Part shown: in pieces, positions 10,529 to 22,749 of the stretch
Layout: each line of letters opens with the position of its first letter
Position numbering within the stretch: position 1 is the stretch's first letter
Assembly: GCA_030562195.1 (NCBI GenBank)
Contig: JAUJPP010000007.1
Coordinates: 27,277,769-27,341,768, forward strand
Length of the DNA: 64,000 bases
From: Nipponacmea schrenckii
Taxonomy: Eukaryota; Mollusca; Gastropoda; Lottiidae
Reading direction: 5' to 3'
Made by a program: the position numbers and the translations under genes
Notes under the pieces: generated by a model
What the model saw: only the letters and a program-made list of their open reading frames with translations
What the model was told of the DNA's origin: nothing
Databases searched by the model: none

Positions 10529-13500
10529 ATGCCACCAAGAAGACCTTCCAAAAACAGTGAAACACAAAAGGCAAGAGTATTAGCCAATAGATATGAAATT
10601 GTCAATAAATTGGGAAGTGGCAATTTTGGCACAGTTTTTGTGTGCAAAGATTCTTATGGTGACAAAGAAGAGTGAGTATTGCATAGGCTGAAATTTTTAT
10701 ACATATCTGGTTAAGACGGATGATTTTTGATGATGAGCATTGAAAGATGATTCTTATATGGTTTGACATAAAAATATTCATTGAACCCTCATTTGTGTAT
10801 GACTAAAAATTTACCAGTTATATAGTCTTGTAACTAAAAGGAACCTCCAAAAAATATATACCCCCCCCCCCTCTCTATAGGACTTGTTGTGTAGTCTTGT
10901 GCCCTGTTTTCAAACAATTGCCCCTCCCCTGAGATCTGGGCTCCTGGGCTACACACCTGTATATAGATAATAATCCCTATGAAATTCATCAACCCAACTT
11001 TTACATTGCCAAATATACAAGTGGAACATTAACTATATTTAATCATGTTTTCATTACAGTAAGGTAGTGAAAGAAATTTATGTTGGTGAGCTGCACCCTG
11101 AAGAAACTGTTGATGCCAATCATGAAGCCAGATTATTATCGCGCTTAAAACATCCCAATATTGTCAAATATTTTGACAGCTTTATAGATGAAACTCTGGA
11201 GTATTTTTGTATTGTTACTGAGTATTGTGAGGTATTGTTTTTTAGGATTTTTTGACACAGAAATGCAGACATGTGCCATGATATTTCTTCCCAAACCTTG
11301 ACCCCCTTAATCACATTATAATTGATGCAAAATAGGTTTTAATTGAATTTTACATATTTTAGTTAGTTTGAACAGATAGTTCTAAAGAGATAGCTTTGAA
11401 AATATAAAATGAGATTATATTCCAAATAATCTATATTAGCTATTGATTGTCGTCTCTCCAAAAATGAAATGAATGTCCTACTCTTTGCACCTAATGAACT
11501 AATGAAGACAAGCAAATTTTGTCAGGACAGCAGCATTTAAACCTACTCTTTTTTATGGTCTTATGGCTCAGTTTGTAGTGCACAGTGCCTTGGTTGATTG
11601 TCCCATCCAAACCAGAAGACATTTATCATGTCAGACGTCTGACCTGCATCACTGATAAAGAGAAACAAGGTTGAAAAATCTGAAACCTTATATCAGCCTT
11701 TGCAGGGATTTATTTAACCCTGAACCCTTATCCGAAAGTCATGTCAAGTTGAGAAACCAAGAATTGTGAGTGGATGGTAAATTTTGATAAATCATCCACT
11801 GACAACACAACTGTTGAAAATTAGATCTCCAATGTATAACTTGTGTGAATTGATGAGAGAGATTCAAATACATCTTTTATTTAATCTGACTCTCTGTTTA
11901 GGGTGGTGATTTAGATTCGAAGATTATAGAAACTAAGAAGAAAGGTAGATATATAGAAGAAGTAACAGTATTAGATTGGTTTGTTCAGTTAGTATTAGCA
12001 GTGCGTTATTTACACAGTCAAAGAGTTCTACATAGAGATTTAAAATCAAGGTGAATTCATCTTTTAATTTGGAGATTGGAGTGACTATCACTGAATGCAA
12101 TTATTGTAGAACAAGAAAAAAGGTTATATATAAAAATAAAAGCACTTGGAACTTGTAGAACAACTTTAAAGATTTGTAAGATTAGTGCCAAAGCAATTTT
12201 TAATTCTGATCTGTTTTGTATAATCTATTCTTAGCTTTAGAGAAAGTGAAAATCTGCCTTTTATTGAGTGATAGGCACTTTTAAACATAGCAAGTCAACT
12301 CAGCTGTATCGATATATGTCAGGGCTGTTGATTACAAAAATTCCCAATTGGACATTTAAATGTGTGAATATTGATTTTTTCCTTGTTTTCATCAAGAATG
12401 TATCAGAAATGCATAAAATATTAGAGATTTGCATAAAAAAATGTCCCAAATATCCAAATTGCAGTCAGTCATTTTAGAACTCCAATCAGACATGACTGAC
12501 AAATACAGTTAAAAAAACAGCCCTGATATATTGTAACAGTTTTGGATTTGGTATCTTTGAGAACAAAAGTTATATCCTTGTAAACTGGCTATTTCCTACC
12601 TTGGTCTTGTAATCAAGTACTGATATATGGGATGCAAAAGAGACAATATCAAACTATGGATTGTTAAAATTTTAATTTACATGTTTTTCCAGGAATATTT
12701 TTTTACGCAAGAATAAGATAAAGATTGGTGATTTTGGTATATCTCGTATTTTGATGAGTACTGTAGACTATGCATCAACTTTTACTGGTACACCATATTA
12801 CATGAGTCCTGAAGTTTTAAAACATGAAGGATATAACTCGAAATCTGATATTTGGTATGTTGTATACATGTATTAACTTATTTGGTAGTACAAATGGTCT
12901 GTGAATGACTAGACACTAATTGATTTATTACAATTATTATTAGGTGGGTTTGATTTTGATAGCTCAGTTTAGTTATTTGTTGATCTTTTTTTAATTAAAA
13001 TATCTGTCTGGTTCTCGTGCAAAACTAGATGTTTTGACCGATGTCACTTCTAAACAAGCTACGTCTGATGCATCCTAATATTGGCAATTTCTTCATGTTA
13101 AAATGTTCATAATGTTCAGAAAGTGATTGTGAGATAGGCTATGATTACAGAAACATTTTGATATTGACAAGTGGTATGGAGAGCTGAAATTTGGTTCCAT
13201 TAGCTGATTAAGCAAATGTTTAGGTGAATGTTTTTCTTTAACTAACTTGACATTTCAACTACTAAATGAGATATATAACATTCTCATCTACACAATGAAA
13301 GCATCTTCAATGTTGTTATCATTATAGGTCAATAGGTTGTATATTGTATGAGATGTGTGCATTAGAACATGCATTTGATGGTCAGGGTTTGATGGCTGTA
13401 ATGTACAAAATAGTAGAAGGGAAACCACCTGATTTACCTAAAAGATATTCTAAAGATTTAAATGAAGTATTTAAAGGGTATGTTAACATTTGAAATTTTT

Positions 13501-16500
13501 TCTTTTTATACCTGGAAACTGTAAGACTTGCTTGAGCACTTTTGGAAATTGGAAATGTAGATCATAAAGGGGCAATGATGATGGGAACACTGCAAGAATA
13601 ATATTGCTAGGACAACTGTCAATGCCTTCTTCAAACTGCACCATCAGACCACAGTTTATACTCTTGTCAAAACCCAATTTGCAAATCTGCTTCATTGACA
13701 AGGGGAAACTTGGATAATGGTTATGAAATACCATATTAGTCCACGCAGGATGATGAAATCTTGGACTTGATCGCTCTTCACAACTTATGGTGATCCTAAT
13801 TATTCACAATAATTGTTTCAATGTACCTGTAGGTAAAATTATGCCTTTTAAATTATGCCTGATATTCAATACAGTTGCTTTTTTGGGGGTTTTATTTTAG
13901 GATGATAATCAAGAACCCAGATGAAAGACCATGTGCAACAAAAGTTACTCAGATGCCTTATGTGGCCAAACACATGGCTGTAAGTAAAATAATTTGTTTT
14001 GTTTTAACCTTTATATTTCCCATTGATGTTGAACTGTAAAATTAAGTATGTCTGTTGGTATTGCAATTCCGCTTACAAAAAGTGTTTCAAATGAAGTCAC
14101 TGTTACAAACTTTGTGGGTTATATCTAAAGGCTCTGAAATAGCTATGGAGTAAAATGCTTAGTGTGTATAATAGCAAGAACTACAGATGTCTGGTTGAAT
14201 ATTAGAATGATGCAAAATAATGCCAAGGTCACTCCAATCACATAAATAGTTTAGAAAATTAACTATTCCTTGAATTGTGCAGTTTTTTGTTTTGTTTTGC
14301 CAAGGGGATAATTGAACGAGAGCTGATAATACTGAATACAAGGGAATAGGTTATGGTATAACACTTCAATTTACACATGTCTTTTTACAGATGAATATCA
14401 ATTAGATAATGATAATGTATATTGGTATTGATTCCTTAGTTTATTATATATTTCAGCAAATGAAAGATATATTATCTGATGAATTTAAGATTCATACTGG
14501 TATTGATGACAAAGTTGAATTTAGAAAATATGTGTAAGTAATAAACTTTATGCATTTAATATAATTTACTGGAGGAAATATTTTTCCATCTACAATGTTT
14601 TATAGGTGTTTTTAAAATTTTAATATGCATTCTTATTTTAGCTCAGAAAAAGCCCATATGTCTGACTATGAGGATGCAAGTCATAAAAGTTTAACACCAG
14701 CAGAAAAAGCAAAGATTCGAAAATTACGCAAAGCAGAAGAAGAAAGAAATAGACTGAGTCAACTTGCTAAAGAAAATTATTTAGAAAATCAAGAAAGAAA
14801 ATCGGATATAAGAAGTACTCTGGCTAAATCAATAGTAAGATTATTAAATAATTGAATACTCATCTCATGTTGGCAATATGTGTTTCAGATACTCTAACAT
14901 CATTATGATAGCTTCTTTGTTGATAGTAGCTAATTTCCAAAAGAGAACCCACTAATCAGGAGAAAGAAGTCAACAACAAGAATGTTCTATGGCACTACTA
15001 TTGTTCTTTAACGTAATGTCATCTTTTTCTTCAGGCCCCTGTTTGGGTTGGTGGTGAAGGTGAGGGAGTACATGTTAAGAAAATGTTGTCTAAAGGATCA
15101 GATAAGATCTACAGAGAACGTGAAGCTACCACATTATCTCATGCAGGTAAGTTATCTGCCTAAGTTGGCATAATTTGATAAACTCTTTCAAATGATTTAT
15201 ATCTCAACCGTTAAATGATTAAAAACACATCAATAATATTGAGAATCAATTTATTGAGTTAAATAAAGTGGACCAGGGTCTGCAGAGAGCTAGATAAATT
15301 TGGTTCTACCTACTGACTAGAGACATAGTTTTGAGCGCGTGGATCCAGTGTAGTTCTGGTCTACGTCTTTCTTTGGTGGTTGAATCCAGCTTGGTATATC
15401 AACCAGGAAAGAATCCAGGCCATAATCAATATTCCTAGATGTGTTGAAGGGATAATGTACTGGCATAGATTATGATTGACATCGTGAAGCTCATTGCTTG
15501 TAGATTTAATCAACAAGATGTATGATAGAAAAGATGAGGATATTGACAGTGATAGATATAGAGTACCACAAGCCAGTTTTACTTTACCAGCTAAAAATAG
15601 AAACTTTGAAGATCGTCCCATAACGCCCATGAAAAACACAATGGTTTATAATCCTCTACATTCAACACTAGATTTTGAAGATGGTGGGTTGGGAATTTTT
15701 TGTACTATCATTGCATTAAAGCACAAGTTGATATATATTATGCATACAATCAGAATTAACTTTGTACTAAAAGCACTGGCCAGATATCAAAATAGCTTAA
15801 AATGAAATGAATGGCTTGGTGTTCTACATTTCCATTTGCAATGATGGATACTTTACCAAAACAGCTAAATTATGAGGGACATTTAAGGACCAGACCCTGT
15901 ACCAGCCCTGTATCCATAAGCTGGTGGCATGAATTTCAACAGTGTAGAAATGGTGTGTCCCTTCTTGTATCTTGTATTTTAATGTCTTGTATTAGGTATT
16001 CCCAGTAAACCAGAATTAGCTGATACTTATTACTCTCAATTTGATGATGAATTTGAGAACAATGAGCCAGTCACGCCTGATGATGATGAGGATGAAAAGA
16101 CTATAGTTCCTGCAAATAGACCATCCAAGCAATCATCAGAAGAGTATGATGAAGAGAATGGGGAAGGAACCATGATGGGAGAAGAAACTCAAGATATGAG
16201 TGAATTCATTGGTTGTTTACAAGGTGCTTTACATTCTACAATAAATGGTAAGTTCTGTTTTAATTATATGACAAGTTGTGAGATTTGCTGTTTTAGTACA
16301 AGAAGTTGTATTATTGTTCACATTCTGTATCAATGCTTTAGAAAATTAGAAGAAAATAGATGAAAAATTGAGATAATTAAGTTTAAAAAGACGTGCATCA
16401 TTTCTTTTTTAGAATCAACTATAAATGATGATACAGGAATATTTGGACCTCAAACCAAAGAAATAAAAATTAAGAATATGAAAGAGTATCCTTTAATATT

Positions 16501-17169
16501 TGAAAAATCAATAATATTTGATCAGAAGTAAAATGTTAGAAATTCCGACTATTGTCTCGGCCCTGATTGTACTTCACCCTGGTCTTTTTGGTTAACATGT
16601 ATGTCTTCCTGAGGGTTGCTTATATTTGATCAGCCACACTAGCTGGACAATTTTCATGAGTTAACCAGTTTAAATGCCAAGCTCAAATGGCACTGTGTCA
16701 GTGTAGATTTGGTTAATGAATGAACACTTTCTATAAATTACTAATGTAAGGTAGGAAGATCCCATTTATTGAGTTGAACAATCAAAACAATCCTTCACAT
16801 TCTCTCATTGATCTATTTAGGGCTTGAGCACATCTATGACTAAACTGCCACACCCATTGTTTATAATATTCTATAGTAAACTGTGCTATAACTGAGATTA
16901 AACCTGGTTATAGTATGCTTACAAACCTTCTTTTGTTAAAATGTTTGTTTAAAAAAGGTTCCTTAACTCTTTTTAGTCAATGTATCAAGAAATTGGGTAA
17001 AGATACATTTGAAAAAGTTTATAATTATATAAAGAGTGCTCGTAGTAAAAGTGGTAAAAATAAGACAAGTGAAGTCAGTATTCAGAAAGGAATGGCTAAA
17101 TTTGTCAAAAATGTGGATGACTGTTTTATGGTGGAACAACTGTATTTTATTGAAAATGAAAATATATAA
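10529..17169 (+). CDS. NEK11: NIMA-related serine/threonine kinase NEK11
   Basis: Complete gene, 13 coding exons: 10529-10671, 11060-11231, 11902-12050, 12693-12854, 13328-13477, 13901-13979, 14457-14533, 14642-14834, 15035-15146, 15504-15683, 15996-16247, 16413-16485, 16977-17169. The sum is 644 codons plus stop, almost exactly the vertebrate length. The kinase domain spans roughly residues 22-285: glycine loop LGSGNFGTV, beta3 Lys52 in VVKEI, HRDLKSRN with Asp151, DFG Asp168, and GTPYYMSPE. A basic coiled-coil-like segment follows (KIRKLRKAEEER), then an acidic linker and a conserved C-terminal block (KKLGKDTFEKVYNYIK) that also marks vertebrate NEK11. Vertebrate NEK11 acts in the G2/M and S-phase DNA-damage checkpoint, where it targets CDC25A; that role is transferred by homology. 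All catalytic residues are intact. Confidence 0.95.
11637..11760 (-). repeat. SINE family B, copy 2 (in NEK11 intron)
   Basis: CCTGCATCACTGA and the following ~100 bases match, with divergence, the reverse complement of the SINE at 2002-2130. Shared blocks include CAGCCTTTGCAGGGATTTATT against CAACCTTTGCTGGGTTTTAA. It is old and lies in the intron before the third coding exon. Confidence 0.45.
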
Positions 17170-17393
17170 AATCTGCACATCAGTATTTAAGAAGAATGGG
17201 TAAAAAAAAAAATTGAGAATATTATTTTTAATTTTTGTGTGTGCAAATGATTATGTGATATGTGCTGTTTCTGAAATATTTTACAATTCATTGGTTTAAT
17301 ATTCAAGGTATAGTACGATTTTAAATTATAATTTAGTATTGGATCTACATTTAAATGATGTCTCAAGGCCTGAAGTTACTCTGCAACTGGGTT

Positions 17394-17399
17394 AATAAA
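17394..17399 (+). terminator. candidate NEK11 poly(A) signal
   Basis: AATAAA lies about 225 nt past the NEK11 stop codon, a normal distance. Confidence 0.45.
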
Positions 17400-19010
17400 C
17401 TTGATATCCCTTTGAGAATATAAGTTTAATTCATGTATTTGTTATATTTTGTGTATGATGATTTTAATACTGCTGAACAGAATGGATGGTGATTGTTAGA
17501 TTTATTTTAATCTCAAGTATCTTGTATGATATATTGTTTGTATGATATCACTATTTTGAACTATTACAATTATATATTTTCATATATGCCCCCCCCCCCC
17601 CTCCCTTTCCCCTCACACTTTCAAATCTTTTAAGTTAATAATATAGTGAAAGAATAGCCTGTGACCTGCCTGTGACCCAAGCTCTATCCCCTAACATGTT
17701 TCCTTGAGAGGCCACTTACTAGCCTTACTTTTCCGAAAATGTATTTCTCACTTTTTTCATACACTTCTAAAGGAATTTTTGAGCAACTGGCTTTATTGGT
17801 CCCAGTTTCTCACATTAATTCCATTTGACACCACCAATCATGTCCTGTAATTCTGGCATCAATTTAGGAATTATGAGAACTTTAAGATTTATACCAATTT
17901 TTAGTTAGTATTAGTGTACAAAGAGTATTTAGATCACCTTAAGTTAGATATTAGTATCCAATATTCTACCACATCTATTGGTGAACTTACGAGGCCTTGT
18001 CTTTAATTCCACTGCTGTTAATAATAAGTCTATATTGTGATTAGATATTTAGAATTTTTTTTTGCATTTAGGCCTAGCAGTAATTTTAGGTTATTTACAA
18101 TGCATTACAATTTATTTTTTACAGATTAACGTGTTCTTAATGAAATTTCGAAATTTTTTACTGAAAATGCCCTTCTGAAAGCATTCCTATTTATTCATAA
18201 TTTAAATATTTATTTTAATTCTGTGATAAACTATGAAGTATTATAACATTCTAAAAATTTCTAGAGTTCTGAAGGATTTGCAAAATAATTCCGTCCATTT
18301 TTGCATTCCATTTACAAAATTAATCTTTTGTTTTTTAAGTAAATATTTATTGTTTCTATTTATTGTAATTTTATTTGTCCCTTTTTTAGTCTTCATTCCT
18401 GTCTTTTCAAATACAGTCATACATCTCACAAAATTGTCAGTATTTTTAATATTTTGACTTATTCTTTCAGATAGTAAGTATTCTAATTATTATCTTGATA
18501 ACAGGTGGACTGTTTGCCATTCCTTTAATTAATCATACCTCAAGGGATTTTTTTTTTGTCAAATCAGTATTAGTGTTATTCACAATTAACTGTCAAAATT
18601 AAAGCTTTCATATCCATGTGTCTACAATTATCTGCATTTGAAAGTTGAAATGACAACCTGTCATGATTTGAGACTCTTAATATATATATATATATATATC
18701 TATATAGATAATAAAAATCATGGTCTGAGTTATTTTTGAATAAATTATGTGATTTTCATGAATATCTAGCACTTTTGGAGACTAATGAAATATAATTAAG
18801 ACCCAAGGCAACCCCTCAAATGGCAAACCTCTACCTTTAATTGAGCATAACTTTCTATAATGGTTTCAATTCACAGTGAATGTATAATCATATTAGTTTT
18901 AGTAATGTAAATCGCTCAATAATTATCAATTACTACATGTATTAATAAGATTTATTGATGTCAGAAGGTTAACATAAAGACACAAGATATATAGATATAC
19001 TATATTTCTT

Positions 19011-19016
19011 TTTATT
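19011..19016 (-). terminator. candidate poly(A) signal for the purple acid phosphatase
   Basis: TTTATT on the plus strand reads AATAAA on the minus strand, about 1.06 kb past the stop codon. I saw no closer canonical signal. Confidence 0.3.
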
Positions 19017-20073
19017 GCATAGTACATTGTAAAACACATACAGATTATGTTATCAAATAAATCATTTTCATTTGACAACATTTAAAACATAGTGTTTAAT
19101 AAATCCAGGAGTATATCTATATATCCTTACTTCTTAATCATCAAATTTTGTAATATTATATAATGTCAGTATGATGGTTGCTAAAAGCAGTATCATGGTT
19201 AATATTGTATAGTTACAACTTATGGACCTATTTGTAATATGGTTATAAACTGTAGTGTAGATCCATGTATTGAGCATTTCTCTATTTGCCAAGCATGTGT
19301 CAATACATATTCTGAATCATATCTAAAAATAATTCATCCCAAATTACATATTGATCTTGTATTATTTACAAGCTAGATACAAGGTCTGTGATCTGTAGAA
19401 TGAAAGAATTAAGCATAGTGTTTCTCTGAAAAAAAGGTGTTGATATGTTATAAATATCAAGCTATATCGTCTCAAATTTTAGTATTATTAGTTTCATTAA
19501 TATCAAATACAACTGTACAATGTGTGCTGTAAAATATATAAAAATTTACAAAAAAATAACAAGAACAAAACCATTATTGGTTGAATAATAAATAAGCTAA
19601 ATAACATTTTTTGAGTTTTAAAGAAAAATTTAACAATAATCACTAGACTGCACAATATTTCGAAATATTAATGGGATCTATTCAATTATTTGAATTGATT
19701 GTTGAAAGAAAGGGCAAGCACCTTGTTCTTAAAGTGAAAATAGTATGATTGGTTTGTTGTATAAATAGTAAATCTTTAGAAATTTTTTAAAAAAAGGTTA
19801 AAGGTGAGGAAAGTTTACATTTTAGATGTTGGCAACCAAGGGATACTGGTAGATAAAATTAGTTTCTGTCAATCAGTATTCTATTGTCAGTAAGATAATT
19901 ATTAAATGATTACATCTCTTTAAAATAAGACTGGATGTAATCTTTAGACTAGATCACAGTTTGTGATATATTAGATTGCAAGTCTCCTTAAAGAAAGTCT
20001 CTGCAAAGAAATATGACAAAGAGGTCAGAAATTTTGAGCACCAACTGTTAAATCTCTTGATAACATTGAATTG

Positions 20074-21930
20074 TCAGTTGGTTTTAGTGATTACAAATTG
20101 GTCCACTACTTTCTTCTTATTGCTGTTGATGTATTGAAACTTTAATTCTGTGGGAGATGGCTGCATTAAAACATAGCCCGTATTAAAGGTGGGATCATCA
20201 AAAGCTCTCCATTCAACACCTGGTCTAAAACTAGGGTCATTCAATTCGGGATTACCTGGAATAAATAAAAAATAGTTCTACAATGATAAGTGAAAATTTC
20301 CTTTTTTGAAAAGGTCGCAAAATATATTCAATATTGATATAAATGCACCAAAAATAAATGCTTTCCTTATTTAATTTCGGAAAAATCATCAATCGAAATT
20401 ATCCATTTTAAACCCTTCGAATTTTTGAATTTTTTTTTTTTTTACCCTTAAACTGAAATTTATATTTTTTGCACCAGAGGTTCACCCGTCCATACTGATG
20501 ATGGGCCATGATACAAGACCTGGGTAAATCGCCAAACCTCTTGATTCCCGGATTTTCCATTCTCTATTTACAGTTGAGAATTGTGACTTTATTCAAGGTT
20601 ACAGTTAGTGAAAAGAGCCCACTATCTCCATGCAAGCATCTCCATAAGACTTAAATCCCAAGAAAGCATTCAGAAAGAATATTTAAAATTTACCCGCGGC
20701 TCCATCTACGATATAAACAGGTGCTTTAGGATTGTTGTAATCTTTCTGTACAGCCTTTTCTTTGTACACTGGATACGATCGTTCATATTGGTGATTGTGT
20801 CCATGAAACACTACGTCAACGTGTTGCTGATACAGAAGATCTTCTAGGTCGGCTCTAAATACAGGAGCTTCATCCAGGCATCTTTCAGAACAAATCAAGG
20901 AAGTACAATAGAGAGGGCGGTGTCCAAATACAATGATCCAAGGAACAGTTTCCCTGTTTTCGTTGGCTTTCATTAGATCCTGTGCCATCCAGGTATGTTG
21001 GGTTGAGTTCGGAGTAAGATCGTGTTCAGATGAATATGCAACAAAATGAATACCCATATAGTCAAATGAATACCAGAAATAAGAGCCACTATCGGATGTA
21101 GGCATAGAATAACCTAACCAGTTCAGATAAGCTGCAAAGTGGAATTGTCTCTCGTGATTACCGACAGTCGTCATATAAGGCACCAAAGATGTGGCTGGTT
21201 GTTGCATGTTCATGTAGCTCACCCAAATATAGCTGTTATTGCTACCGTATTTATCAGCGTAAGAAATATCTCCCACATGGACAATCAACTGAACATCGTC
21301 ATTTTTCACATGTCCGGCAATACTGGTGGCTGTGTCGGAACCTCTCTTTACCCCGTGATCTCCAATCACTGCTATCAGTGGTTGTGCTGGGTCGAATATC
21401 GGACCAAATGAATTGCTTAATTTGGAAAACCTATTCATGGATTTAAACCTTAAGGACTTGCGACTGTTGGTGATGTTTGTAGATTGTAAAGTAAAATTGT
21501 AAATGGGACTGAAGAAATTGGCCAGTGAATCACCGCATCTGTAGAACACCATTTCTTCAGCCAAAGGTCCAAGATTCAGCAGAGCACTGTTAAGAGTCAG
21601 ACCAAACATACCATCAGGATAACTATAAGCTTTACCATACGATTCTATACTTGTGTTACTGGGTAAGTTTCCAAAATAGCACATTGGTTTGAAAGTTTTG
21701 TTTTGAAATGGCGTTGGATTTAACCATGTCACTCTCATCTTATTTGTACCAGCAAGAGAGAGATGGACACCTTGAACTGGACCAGATCCGATAAAGATCT
21801 TCTCTTTGTACCTTAACGCTGTCGCTTCAGGCGAATACTCTTCGCCTAATCCATCTAATATACACCCGCCTCCTAAACCATATCCCGTATCTACCAGCAA
21901 TATCAGCAGAAATAACTGTCTCGTTTCCAT
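20074..21930 (-). CDS. ACP7: purple acid phosphatase (ACP7-like), secreted
   Basis: Two exons, 21930-20694 and 20255-20074, give 472 codons plus TGA. This is a binuclear metallophosphoesterase that hydrolyses phosphate monoesters at acid pH. The start has a short hydrophobic signal peptide (LFLLILLVDTGYG, residues 6-18), so the enzyme should be secreted or lysosomal. A fibronectin-like N-terminal domain (to about 160) precedes the catalytic domain. The five metal-binding motifs are all present: GDHG (Asp191), GDISY (Asp221, Tyr224), GNHE (Asn258, His259), GHRP (His337) and GHNH (His378, His380). Asn-x-Ser/Thr sites (for example NKT, NTS, NFT, NIT) suggest glycosylation. The C-terminal exon resembles plant and protist PAPs as much as human ACP7, so the symbol is approximate. 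A SINE relic lies in the intron. Confidence 0.93.
20478..20616 (-). repeat. SINE family A, copy 2 (in phosphatase intron)
   Basis: AGGTTCACCCGTCC, CCAAACCTCTTGATTCCCGG and CTATTTACAGTTGAGAATTGTGA match the tail and body of the SINE at 9403-9662, in the same orientation. The tRNA-like head is missing. Confidence 0.6.
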
Positions 21931-22749
21931 ATCTCTTTATTCACTTGCAATAGGTATTTTCAATAGGCTTACCTAGGAATACATAACAGTTCACTTATTA
22001 AGTATAACCGTTGTTCAAATGGAAAAATTTCCTCTCGTAACTCACTTCCATTTCGTTTTTAAATATTACGATCCCGGAATTGAAGTATTTACTGTAAATA
22101 CAATTTGTTTTGCGTAATTAGCTGATCGAAAGGGAATTCCAAGTCAGAGATTGACTCATCGAATTAGTTTCTTCGGTTAAATTATTCATTTCTTTGTGGA
22201 AACATTGCTCATTTCAAAGTCGACAAATAAATAGTTAAAGGTTACCTGTGATTTGTAGTGTACATAAAACTATCTGCTTAAAATGTGACCGAGATAACGT
22301 CTTTATTATCAAATTAGATATGGTATTTAAGATATAAAACAACACAGCAAACAACCAATTTCAATATTCATAGGGCATTCATACCCTGAGCAACTTCATT
22401 AATATTCTATGTATTCCATTCTAAAACTTTTTAAACAAGGTATGCCTGGCCCAACTGGTCTTTGGACATTTCTAAGTTAAACAATTTAAGAAACACGAAA
22501 AATAAAATACTAAGATTGAGAGTTTTTCTCGTAATATATGTTTTCTCACTTGAAGCTTACGGACATCGTTTAATGACGTCTGTCCGGTGTACTAAAGGAA
22601 AGTCGTGACATTAAAGGGATAATAGGCGTTAGAATACACTCGTCCTACGGCTTATATTTGTGTTTAATATTGACTATTAGTTAAATAAGTATGCATCCCA
22701 CACTTTACCAAATTTTAAAAAAGCCAAAATAAAAATATATTCGGAATTT
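21931..22749. promoter_or_regulatory. region upstream of the acid phosphatase, up to the retroelement
   Basis: The minus-strand promoter of the phosphatase should lie here. No coding exon or clear core promoter motif was seen. The left end of the Penelope-like element could not be placed and may reach into this stretch. Confidence 0.35.

Larger units (their letters stand above)
17170..20073. other. region between NEK11 and the acid phosphatase (convergent 3' ends)
   Basis: The stretch is AT-rich with no credible exon. It contains a plus-strand AATAAA at 17394-17399 (candidate NEK11 poly(A) signal), a C-run near 17588-17601 and a TA dinucleotide run near 18679-18699. A minus-strand AATAAA (TTTATT at 19011-19016) could end the phosphatase transcript after a ~1.06-kb 3' UTR. 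Confidence 0.5.

Noticed and set aside
15811..16008. Plus-strand ORF within the NEK11 intron before 15996
   Set aside because: The NEK11 frame continues through other exons with exact phases; this ORF runs through an acceptor site and is chance.
20683..21446. Plus-strand ORFs opposite the acid phosphatase (around 20608-20847 and 21139-21446)
   Set aside because: They are shadows of the long, motif-verified minus-strand gene.
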